In this document: one piece after another, positions 11,852 to 22,073 of the stretch
Layout: the number at the start of each line of letters is the position of its first letter
Position numbering within the stretch: the stretch's first letter is position 1
Source of the DNA: Dioscorea cayenensis subsp. rotundata
Taxonomy: Eukaryota > Streptophyta > Magnoliopsida > Dioscoreales > Dioscoreaceae
NCBI RefSeq assembly: GCF_009730915.1
Contig: NC_052489.1
Span: 30,001,916 to 30,065,915, forward strand
DNA length: 64,000 nt
Direction: 5' to 3'
Made by a program: the position numbers and the translations under genes
Notes under the pieces: model-generated
Told to the model about the DNA's origin: nothing
What the model saw: only the letters and a program-made list of their open reading frames with translations
Databases searched by the model: none

Positions 11852-12088
11852 CTATGTATGACTCCAAGGTCCCAAGAACATGACTTTCCTTATTGGATCT
11901 TCAAAACCCCATCCTTTTCTCCGGTCAAGCTCACCGCAGTTTTGAAGATCATCATCACTTCTCTTTTGGCCAGTCATCTGCTCTGCATGAACCATAGCTG
12001 AACTATAAGCTTTTCTTAGCTTATCTCCAACAGTTCTCTTCATTTCATGACTCCAAGTCCCTTCTCCACTTAACTGAGGAGGCTTCAT
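11852..12088 (-). CDS. Small 78-residue plant protein of unknown function
   Basis: An intronless frame starting MKPPQLSGEGTWSHEMKRTV and ending DPIRKVMFLGPWSHT. It is rich in charged residues, with a likely amphipathic helix around residues 17-45 (RTVGDKLRKAYSSAMVHAEQ) and no signal peptide or membrane segment. A TATA-like sequence lies about 50 bp upstream. The composition and codon use look coding, unlike the surrounding DNA. From memory, small plant proteins with a C-terminal VMFLG-WSHT tail exist, but I cannot name the family or assign a function. A GTGAGC inside the frame could act as a donor, but the frame is coherent without splicing. Confidence 0.72.
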   Translation of the reverse strand: MKPPQLSGEGTWSHEMKRTVGDKLRKAYSSAMVHAEQMTGQKRSDDDLQNCGELDRRKGWGFEDPIRKVMFLGPWSHT

Positions 12089-12132
12089 TGCTTAAAGTTT
12101 TTGTATTCTCTTAACTTATGGTGTTAAGGGGA

Positions 12133-12140
12133 ATATATAA
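12133..12140 (-). promoter_or_regulatory. TATA box of the 78-aa gene
   Basis: TTATATAT on the minus strand lies about 45-50 bp upstream of the ATG at 12088; the spacing implies a very short 5' leader. Confidence 0.5.
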
Positions 12141-12142
12141 GC

Positions 12143-14721
12143 ACTGAGAGCATAAGAATAAAGAGCCATCTAGCAATGGTTGCACGACAAGTGTGCGGTG
12201 AACCGAAAGGATAAGGTATCGATATTGACTTTGTGGGACAGTGTTTTGTTCGAACATTTCATTATAATGGGCATTCCATTGTTGTTTGTTTGGTCCCTCT
12301 CAACATCCAAAGAGCTGGACTTGTCTCCCGCCATGGCTTTATAAAATATTATTTGGAGTCTTTTGAGTTATCCACACTTATCTTTGGAATTAAGTTTATG
12401 AACAAAATATATATATAGAGAGAGAGAGAGAGAATTAGATTCTGAAAGGAAAGAGGCATTAATTAATTAGAATATGTTTATTTTATTCTGCTTGAATTGA
12501 TATGCATATATATGTGGTGCATGTACGTATATGCAGGTTATTTGAATGAGAAGAGCTTGTGATTATAGTGATTGGATGGAGTGAGTGGGGCTCTTGCAAG
12601 TTGCAAATGAAAGTTCAGTTATCTTGCAATATTGAGAATGGCCACCTTAAAAGGAATGAATGGAGAACAATAAAAAAGGAAAAAAGAGAATAAAGGAGAA
12701 TGATTTTTGGCACTTTAATTAGTTTCTTGAATTGGTTTGTAGTATAAGTAGATTGCATTAGATCTCCGAGTTCATCTCCTGTCAATTCCCTCTTATCTTT
12801 ATATTTGTTTAATATCTAAAGCAAAAGTAACATGTTGCAACTTTGTGGGATATGTTGTTCTATTATTTTGGCATATATATAATGGGAAAAGGATGGATAA
12901 ACCACTTAGATTAGATTAAAACTCAATTATGATTTTCTTTAAAATTGGAAAAAATAAATAAAAACATGTAAAACAAAGAGAAAGAGCAGTCAATCACAAA
13001 CAATAAATAGGAAAGGAATTAAACATAACTACTGTCTCATATATATAAGACATGAGTGATGTAGCTAGGTTGTGTCCCTTGAAGTTGTGGAAGGTCTCAT
13101 TTTTACCTAAATTAATTTTTGTGTTTAGGGACTCAAATAATTCAGGCTCCATCTGATTAAACAGGCTAAATTTTTAAGTTTAGAATTGCAAAAACTTACA
13201 TTGATTTTTAATAGACGTGCGGTGGGTGTTGAAACTGAAAAAATAAACATATAATTATTGTGTTCAAGCCCGGTATAAATATTGTATTAAGATATTAATA
13301 TATACTGATTTTTTTTTATTAAAGTTGTTTATTGATAGAAATATTATATTGAGTTAAATGAAAAAATATTGAGTTTCTATTTTATTGTGCGGTACGTGAT
13401 GCATAAATTATGCTACCAGATTCTTTAGGTTTTTTTTAATATAATTTATAGAAACAATTTCTAGTTTTCAGAATATTATTTGATTGTTTAATTTCTGTTA
13501 TATATAATTTACATTATGTAAGGTGAATATATACACGAACTCCAAGCTTATGTTTTATTTATTTATTTATTTATTTTATTATTTTTTTACACCACTTAAA
13601 TTAATTTATCTTTTAAGACTTATTAGAATTAATTGTAGGATTATAAATAGATAATCCTTTTAACGGTTATTTTCTAGAAAAATCCGGTCATACTTTCTCA
13701 CATCCTCTCATATTATTGTAGGTAGGGTCACCTAATTATTTTTAGTGCCCTTAGGTATCTTATACTTTTTTATCATGTATATTCTTATTTTTTATTCTAA
13801 TTTATTGTTTTTATTTCAACTGTTTATTTATAGTTGTCTTCTTCATAATAAATGTTTAGTAGTTTGCTCCTTTTAAAAAAAAAAAATTTAAAAATACAAT
13901 CCAAATTATTCCAAAGTCCAAACAATGAAGCGCCCTTTTTTTAGGTTATCTTTCTATATATTTCATATTATTTAAATTTCATCATTCACCAACTCCATTA
14001 AATTAAAGAAAACAAAGTTGTTTCCATGCTTCCCAACATGTTCCATGGAATTTAAGAAGTAAAGTTTTTTACTTTTTACTTTATTAGTGAAAACTTAAAT
14101 AATCTAATAAGATTAAGGCTTCAAACATATCACTCTCCTGCTTTATATGTGGCCCCAATAAATCTATTCGCAAATTGTCCTTTGGCTAGACTTCTTCAAT
14201 GTCCACAAGCTCTCACTTTGTCATTCTAAAAATTTTACAGCTCTTTAATTAATTAATCATTCAATCAACCATCAATGTTTTGTTCTTTTACTGAACTTTA
14301 TAGTTGCTCAGATCTCAACAGGATTATTAAGATAATTCTAACAATAATTAAAATTATTAAAAAAAAACTTATATTAAAAAAAGTATTTGTGCTCGTTTTA
14401 TTTTAATTGAAGCAATTTATTTATTTATTTATTTTATTTTTTAAAAATAAAAAACACTGTCATAGTGTCATTCCCATTCTCATTCTCATTCTCATGAAAA
14501 CTCCGGAGTCAGTGATGGCAAAGCAAAGGATAGCAGTAATAAGCTCCACCATGGTTTACACTTGATTCACAGTGTTGTAGCTCATTAATTTTACGAGTAG
14601 GGTTGCCACCATTGTTTTTTTTTTGTTTTTTGTCTTGTTCTCAACCTTTGGAGTTTCTCCGTTGGATTTAATGTTTGGATTTTCACACTCGGACCATTCT
14701 TATTCACTTTCATCAAGGAAC
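12143..14721. other. AT-rich spacer, no gene seen
   Basis: Contains a (GA)n tract at about 12417-12433, (TTTA)n near 13553-13580 and a short CATTCT repeat near 14468-14493. There is no convincing coding sequence. Confidence 0.5.
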
Positions 14722-14789
14722 ATGATTTAGAAGTCTCTAGTGATTGATAATTAACTTATAAAATGATTTAGAAGTCTCTAGTGATTGAT
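14722..14789. repeat. 27-bp direct repeat
   Basis: ATGATTTAGAAGTCTCTAGT plus GATTGAT occurs at 14722-14748 and again without change at 14763-14789, with a 14-bp spacer. It looks like a small local duplication. Confidence 0.8.
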
Positions 14790-14876
14790 GATTCATTGGT
14801 TCTTTCTTTTCTTTTTAGCTGTTTTTTTTTTTCATTCCTAATTTACTTGCTCTTCATTTCTGGTGAATTTTGTTTT

Positions 14877-15292
14877 GTTTTGTTTTTTTTTTTTTATAAA
14901 AATGGATAAACCATAATTTCATTAAAAATAAAAATTACAGAAGAAGCAACAACACAGTCTCAGATCCACCAGCAGTGGAAGAGAACCAAAATAAAGTCAC
15001 CAGAAAACAAATAAACTAAGAGCCCCCCACAGGACAGGGGGCATCTCCCAAAACAAACAACAGAACTAAACTTCTCCCGTTGGAGAGATATGCTCCGGAG
15101 GGACATTGAGCTCCACCTCCTCAGTCGACAAGAATTCCAGGCACCTCTTGATTTTTTTCATGGGCTCCTCAAATTTTACTCTTTTAGCTTCAGGAACGAC
15201 ATTAAACCACATGAGAAGCATGTGAACAATTTTCGCAATAATAGCGTTATGCGAGGCACAAGAAGAAGAGAAAAAACAAGCATTAAACCACA
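14877..15292 (-). mobile_element. 5'-truncated L1 LINE 3' end with 16-bp target duplication
   Basis: TGGTGAATTTTGTTTT occurs identically at 14861-14876 and 15293-15308. Between them, on the minus strand, lie the last codons of an L1-type ORF2 (HNAIIAKIVHMLLMWF and KKIKRCLEFLSTEE), a stop at 15066, a 3' UTR of about 170 bp and a poly(A) tail (T-run at 14883-14895). Only the extreme C-terminus of ORF2 remains, as expected from incomplete target-primed reverse transcription. The perfect duplication suggests a fairly young insertion. Confidence 0.85.
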
Positions 15293-15308
15293 TGGTGAAT
15301 TTTGTTTT

Positions 15309-17172
15309 CATTTTTGTTTTCATTTTCCGTTGTTTTTTTTTTTATTTTTTTACATTTATTTGCTTTAATAAATATAGCTGTTTATTCATTTTTAAAAATA
15401 TAAAAATAAAATAAAAATATCTTCATGTCTCTCTATTTTTTTTTACTGGCATACGAATCTTTATTTTTACCTCTACATTTGTTGAAATTATTTTAAAATT
15501 TTTTATAATACCAAAATTATCATTAGTCTTTTTTTTATTCTTCTTGTTTATTTTATTTTTTTTCATTATATGCATGTTTCATTTATTATTATTATTATTA
15601 TTGTTTTTAGAAATCATTCATGTTTATTGTTCTTCCTTTTTTTTTTCTTTGTCTTGCATCATACATTTCATTTTATTTCATGTTTTATTTTTTATTTAGT
15701 TTTATATTTGTTGTAGCTGAATATTCATTATTTTTTTCTGTTCTTTTTTTTTTAAATCCTTTTGTTGTAATAAAAAGGTAAAAGTCTAAATAGCTAAAAA
15801 AAATTTAAAAAAAAAACTTAGAAAATTGGACAACTAATTAGAAGGACGATTATATAAGTAAAAAAAATGTTCGATAATTGAGAAAAAAACTAACAAAGAA
15901 GACAGAATAAATAAAAAAAAAAAGATTATCACCGAATAGCTAAAAGAAATATATAAACATAAGAATAAGAATAAAAAGTATATGTGTAAATATATATGTA
16001 TAAAAAAAAAATATTTCTAAATAAATTGCACAAAAGAGTTTGGTAATTAAAATATTAGGGTTTTAATTATCCAACTATAATTTGAATCCCCACTCTAACA
16101 ACCTATGGCTCTCATAGAACAACTTGAGTTTAAATGTAAGCAACTATATCTAAAAAGGGCAAAAACCCCAGAGATTTAAATATGAATAAGAGTGACAACA
16201 TCTAAGTGAACAATTAATGTTAAAATATGTAAAATTGATCAACTAAATATAAGAATAAAGTGATAGATTTTTTTATTTATTTAATAAAATAGATAAATCA
16301 CAAAAAAAACTACAACAAACAACATACAAAATGATGAATATAAGAACAGACAAAGGACCAACAATCCACTTAGTATGGGCAACTACACAGTAACCCTGAC
16401 CTATTGTTTTTCCCTGGGCATAACTCATCATGCTTTGCCAGTTTTTATGAGCTTCTCCGGACTACAAAGAACCCAAGACAAACAATTATATAAAGAAGTT
16501 AAATTGAAGCTTAACATCGGTGCTTTGAAGAACCTTATTTTTTCACTGTTCTCTTGCAACCTTCACAGTAAATTAATGAACACCCACAAATAAAACCAAA
16601 GTCTATAACGACACATTGAAGTGAAATAAGATAGTATTTTCGGTGGTTGTGACGAGACTTCTCCCCCAGCTGCTACCAATATTAGAATTTAGACACATGG
16701 TGAAGAAGGATAAAAGGAAAACCTCATTTGTTTCAGTGATTTTTTCAGTATAGTTAGTAACAATTATGAAAGACCAATTAAATGTGGTTGTTTTACAATT
16801 CTTGAATCCATTATGAAGTCAAAACATATTGCATGAAGTTGTTTTTGATTTCCCCTGTAATTACAGAGTGAAAGTTCATTCTTTTAAGTAAAAAAATTTT
16901 GTTCTCGCTTGTTCTTACTCTTTCACTCGCTCTCATTATCTCTATACTGAGTCCTTGACATTGTAGTTAATATGTGATCAATGTTTATAATCTAATCTCT
17001 AAAAATGGCCATAGAGTTGAAATTTAGAAAAGTCATATAGTGGATGTTAAATGAGTTGTTATATTTAACAACTGTTCATTTGTGTACAATAACTAACAAT
17101 ATATACAGTGCTTAACAATATCTGAGAGTGTAGCTGCGCATCACCTCTACTAACAGCAGCCCATTAGATCAT
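15309..17172. other. AT-rich spacer, no gene seen
   Basis: Long poly(T) and poly(A) stretches, ATT triplet repeats near 15584-15604 and no convincing open frames. The short frame at 16375-16593 has no recognisable product. Confidence 0.5.
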
Positions 17173-17440
17173 GATCCAACGACTGTCATCAAATATCAAT
17201 AGATTTTAAAAAGCTAAGCACATACCTAAAAAACATATACAAAAAATATATATATATGTCAAGATGGTCAAATGGGTTGGACCAACTAGGTGTGAAAGGT
17301 TGGCTTCGTTGGCTTAATTTGAAGATCCAACAGCCACCATCAAATCTTTATACATTTTAAAAAGTTAAGTACTTACCTAGAAATTATATATATGTTAAGA
17401 TGATCAAATGGGTTGGCTGACTTCGTTGGCTCAATTTGAA
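17173..17440. repeat. Imperfect tandem duplication, about 120-150 bp unit
   Basis: Both units start GATCCAAC(G/A)-C and run through ATCAAAT, TTTTAAAAAG, TAAG(C/T)AC, TACCTA, ATATATGT(C/T)AAGATG, TCAAATGGGTTGG and CTTCGTTGGCT(T/C)AATTTGAA. Unit 1 spans 17173-17323 and unit 2 spans 17324-17440. Non-coding. Confidence 0.7.
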
Positions 17441-18397
17441 ATTTCCCTCAGGCCCAGCTGGAAAAAAGCTTGCCTTTTTTAAACCATTCTCTAGAAGTTA
17501 TGTAAAAGACTGTTTCATCAATGTGTTATGCATCTGCCTAGTTTCTTTTCTTCCTCCCAAAATCATCCACAACCAATGTCAAAAGCCTTAAACCAATAGA
17601 ACACACAACCAACATTTTATTTAATTAAATTATATGAGACTATCATGTGTCACATAATTATTTTACAAAAACCACAATAGGTCTACCTCCATTCAGGTTG
17701 AATACTTGAATCCAAAAACAAGAAAGATGCTGGTCATGAATTTTCAAACTTTGAGAACTTCATCCTAAATTAAAATAACAACAATTAATAACATTGAATA
17801 AGTTCTTTTCCTTCCCAATTAAGCTTTGGACCCAATCTCACCAAATACAAAACCAACATCACTTGCCTCTTATATATATACATAGAGCTTGTCCCCATGA
17901 ATATAAACACAAATTGAGAGCCAACAAAACTTTCTCACTTTTTAATTTTTTCTTTGACATCTTATTTTGCTTCTATTTTTTAACAGCTACAAATATATTA
18001 TAAATTAGTTCCGGCTAAAATCTTGAAGAGTCCTATAAGAAAAAATAGATTACTCTTCACATGTATTTTTTTAATACACAAAAATTTGAGTTACAAATCA
18101 TATACTGAAGTCACCCAAGTCCAAGTCTCTACCATTTGGACTAACGTTTTGGGCCGGTATTTCTCATTCTCCATTACCACATTTATATATTACACGTGGA
18201 ACGCTACCATTGGTGAACATCGCTGTTTGCTGTTTGTCACATCACAGCATTTCCCAGCCCTGTCCATCAGTACCAGCGTGGCAGTGTGCTTCACTACTGA
18301 ATCCCGTGCGGGTTCTTCCCTTCTCCGGAGCGGAAACCCAGATCTCCTCCTCGCCGCCGCCGAAAGCGAGAGAATTGTCTCCAAATAGGGAAATCAG
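17441..18397. other. Spacer and VAMP promoter region
   Basis: AT-rich up to about 18180, then a GC-richer proximal promoter and 5' UTR for the VAMP gene. Overlapping open frames on both strands near 18190-18670 are shadows of this GC-rich stretch and exon 1. Confidence 0.5.
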
Positions 18398-18406
18398 AAA
18401 CCCTAA
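18398..18406 (+). promoter_or_regulatory. Telo-box upstream of VAMP
   Basis: AAACCCTAA, the plant interstitial telomere motif, lies about 60 bp upstream of the VAMP ATG. Such boxes are common near transcription starts of genes active in dividing cells and can bind TRB or Pur-alpha type proteins. Confidence 0.5.
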
Positions 18407-18466
18407 TCGCTCTTTATCAAGATCCCGTTGTTCTCCTCGTCGCTTCCTTAGATCCGGAGAAGAATT

Positions 18467-20668
18467 ATGGACGAGGAGCGTAGCGGGTGGTTCATCTATA
18501 GCTTCGTTGCTCGTGGAACGATGGTGCTCGCTGAGTACACCGAGTTCACCGGAAACTTCCCCGCCATCGCCGCTCATTGCCTTCAGAAGCTCCCCTCCTC
18601 CAATAGCAAGTTCGCCTACTCTTGTGATCAACACATCTTCAATTTCCTCGTCCACGATGGCTATGGTTTGATTTTTTTTTTGTTTTTTTCCTAAGTTTTC
18701 TCCTCATTAGAATCATCTTGGTTTAGGAAATTATAATCGTCGTTTTTTTGGTAGCTCAAATTCCCATTTTTTTTTTTTGAAAATTTGTTCTTCAAATTAA
18801 TTTTTTTAAATCTCTTATTTTGAGGAATTATAATTTTTGTTTGGTGATCTAAAAGTCCCACATTGTCTAATTAAGCAAATTTGGATTGAGGCCTTTCTAA
18901 GAATATATATATATATATATATATACATGAACTCAGCTGAAATTTTTAGTTTATTGTCCATTATAATGGTTTTTTGTTGTGCATTTATATTGATAGTTAT
19001 AGATCATTGTAAGGTAGAGATGCAAACATTAATTTTTGTGACTCTATGAATGTATCGGGTTGATATTGTTGTTGTAGTCTTATGTATGATTACATTGAGT
19101 TCTAAGTGGATGTTTTTTTTTTCCTTGAATTTAAGATGATTAATTATCTTGGTCATGATGTCATGTGGTGTTATTTCTAATTGTGTTGAAATATATTTGG
19201 TGTTTTAGGATGTTCATAGAGGCAAATTGATCTTTTTGTTCATTTATTTTGTATTTCCATTTTCTAGAGTTAGGATTAAAATCGGTTACCACCCTGAATT
19301 TTGCAGCATACTGTGTTGTTGCAAAGGAATCTGCACCGAAACATGTCTCTGTAGCCTTTTTGGAACGCTTGAAAGCAGACTTTAAAAAAAGATATGGTGG
19401 TGGCAAGGCCGATACAGCAGCTGCCAAGAGTCTCAACAAAGAATTCGGGTATCTATTATATATACTCATTTTCTTTATCAAACTTTGTTAGGTTGGGGAA
19501 GTCTGCTGATCTCTGTGCTTTTTGCATTTCAATTTTGCGAGTAAAAGACTTCATTGTTGCTATGCAGTCCTGTTATAAAGGAACACATGCAATATATTAT
19601 TGACCATGCTGAAGAAATAGAGAAGCTCGTGAAAGTGAAAGCCCAAGTTTCGGAAATCAAAAGTATCATGTTAGACAATATAGACAAGGTATTCAATTTG
19701 TTTTCAAGGTTATCTATAGTTCAGTCAGTTTGGGTTCACGTGTATTATGTATCTCATGTGGAACTTCTATAAATCCAGTTCTTTGCATTGGACATTAATT
19801 ATCTGATCTTATGTTTAGAAAGTAGCAGAGAGAGATCAAGTTCATAAGTTTCAACTCAAATAACCGGTTATTAGAGTCACTGTTGAACTTTTCTTTGTTG
19901 CAAGTATAACAGGAGGTTTGGTTCAAGCTATATTAATAGTTTCTCATTTGTCTTCTTATCTTTGTTTATGTACTTCCATAACTATCTTGAAAGTTGTTGG
20001 ATTTGTTTTGAATCTCCTATAGTTTACTGTCAATTGTCAAATTTGAAAGTGTTACCTCTTATGCACTTATTTTCAAGTCTATGCATTTGTTTCTATGTGT
20101 TTTACATATAAAAACCTTAAAATACAGTGCTAAGGCTCACCAACATATAATTATTATGCCTTGAGACAGAAAAAAAATGCCATTTTGTGCTTGAATGATT
20201 TTGACATTCTAATATTGAACAAAAACAACTTGTTTAAATCATATAACCAAGTGCCAAGCTAAGAACATATAGTCATGCAATGCTCTAAAAAGCCATTTTT
20301 CCCCAGCCACTTTTCTTCCAGTTCATTTGAAATTAGAAACCACTAATTGGTACTATTATGTGCTGCAACTTGTAGGCTATTGACAGAGGAGAGAAGATCA
20401 ATGATCTCCAAGAGAAGACCACCGATTTGCACAATCAGGTAATTGTTGAACTGGATTTAAGCACCTGCTCATCTGCTGATCCCTAAACCTGACAACACCT
20501 GTATTTCAGGCTCAAGACTTCAAAAAAAAAGGCCAACGGGTTCGGAAGAAGATGTGGCTTCAAAACATGAAAGTTAAGCTGGTTGTCCTTGGAATTCTCT
20601 TGATTCTAGTTCTAATAATATGGGTTTCTGTTTGCCATGGATTTAATTGCACTAAGGATCACAATTAG
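18467..20668 (+). CDS. VAMP724: Longin R-SNARE of the VAMP72 group (VAMP724-like)
   Basis: A vesicle SNARE for fusion at the plasma membrane or along secretory and endosomal routes. Five exons: 18467-18665, 19307-19448, 19568-19688, 20376-20438 and 20510-20668; phases agree and give 227 residues. The longin domain covers about residues 1-125 ([48 protein letters not shown]). The R-SNARE coiled coil spans about 131-190 with the zero-layer Arg158 in AIDRGEK. It is followed by a basic MWLQNMKVK stretch, one C-terminal membrane anchor rich in L, I and V, and a short luminal tail [13 protein letters not shown]. The tail and the [20 protein letters not shown] segment point to VAMP724 rather than VAMP721/722; this assignment is from memory of the family. 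Confidence 0.94.
18903..18925. repeat. (TA)n microsatellite in VAMP intron 1
   Basis: Pure TA run. Confidence 0.85.
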
Positions 20669-21764
20669 CTGACAGAAAGACAACCCGTCCCCTACTGGTG
20701 ATCAATTGAACAGGTGAAAAACATACTGTGAAGTCTTCTCCAGATGATACAAGCTTGCATATGGCCCATAGTTTTTAGATATTATGTTTGTGTCTGTGTC
20801 TGTGTGTGTAGAAATGGAGTTTGTTGAGGAAAATTTGTCTGTTTATTAAAATTGTCTTTCTGGTCTTCAATGTTATACCAAGAAATACACATGAAAGCCT
20901 TGTCATTTACCAGGTTAGAATATTAGAGTCAACAGTTTTATATGGTTAATTGAGCAGATATCAGTCTAAACGGTAAAATGGTTAAATTTTTGTATATTTT
21001 TTTAATGGAATTTTTTTAAATGCCCTTCGGTAACTTGGTTCACTTTGTCTATGGTTTTTTTTACATGATCCGAAACCATATTATATTTTTATTTATTTAT
21101 TTGTTTATTATTATATTGTTTATTCTCTAGAGTTCATAGGAGGATTTAAATGCATAAATTTTCATCATAAAAATATCAAGCGTATCTCACACCGTTAATA
21201 GTTTATAGCTTTTTACACTCCGTGACTGTCTACAGCTCAATTTTATTATTCATTCTAATTAAATAAAATTTATCATGAACAAATGTTATTGTCATATTTC
21301 ATACAAATAATTTCAATCATGAATGATAATTAACACATGCCAAATCAACTTGGTTTATATGGTTAATGGTACTAAAAATAAGTTTTTCATGTGTGTTAGA
21401 AAAATTAATTCATGGTGATTTTGTAACTCACACTCACGTGTCATGGAGATAGACGCTCGTTGTTGTTATTTTTTAAAAAATAATTAATACATTAGAAATC
21501 TCACACATTTTATAACAAAAATATAATTAATAAATCATATAGTTATATTTTTGTTAATATAATTATATGATTTATTGAGGAGTCACTTCCAAAGATCAAA
21601 CACAGTCTTGTCTTTATGAATCCCATAATTCTAGATTCTCCGAACCGGGGTTTTTTACTTTTTTTTAGTTTGTTTGTTTTTTGTTTGGCTTTTTTATTCT
21701 TTTTCTTTCTGTTTTAACAATGATTTTATTTATCTATTATTTTTTAAATATAATTAATAAATCA

Positions 21765-21783
21765 TATATATATATATATATAT
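21765..21783. repeat. (TA)n microsatellite
   Basis: Pure TA run upstream of RECQSIM copy A. Confidence 0.8.
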
Positions 21784-21951
21784 TCATTTTTCTTGCAAAG
21801 AAAGGTCCAACTTTTTCTTTATTTTTGCTTTTATTTTCCCTTTTCTTTCCCTCCACTACTTTCCCAATGCCACCCGCTTTTGTATTTAAGCACTGTGTAA
21901 GCATCCTTTCTTAGCTTTCCCGGTTCCAAGGTATGCGTCTCGATCTCCATC

Positions 21952-21960
21952 AAACCCTAG
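21952..21960 (+). promoter_or_regulatory. Telo-box in RECQSIM copy A leader
   Basis: AAACCCTAG, about 114 bp upstream of the ATG and inside the segment shared with copy B. Confidence 0.5.
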
Positions 21961-22073
21961 CCATTCTTTTTCGATTAGGGTTCTATAATTTCAATCCAAA
22001 ATCAGTGATATTGCTTTATTTTTGTTTGTTTTTCTAGATTTCTGTCTAATTTCATCGATAGTTTTCAATCCAA

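Larger units (their letters stand above)
20669..22073. other. VAMP 3' UTR, spacer and RECQSIM copy A promoter
   Basis: Contains the VAMP 3' UTR with a (TG)n stretch near 20788-20810, AT-rich spacer and a TA microsatellite at 21765-21783. From about 21934 it holds the 5' UTR of copy A, the first part shared with copy B. No other gene is seen. Confidence 0.5.
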
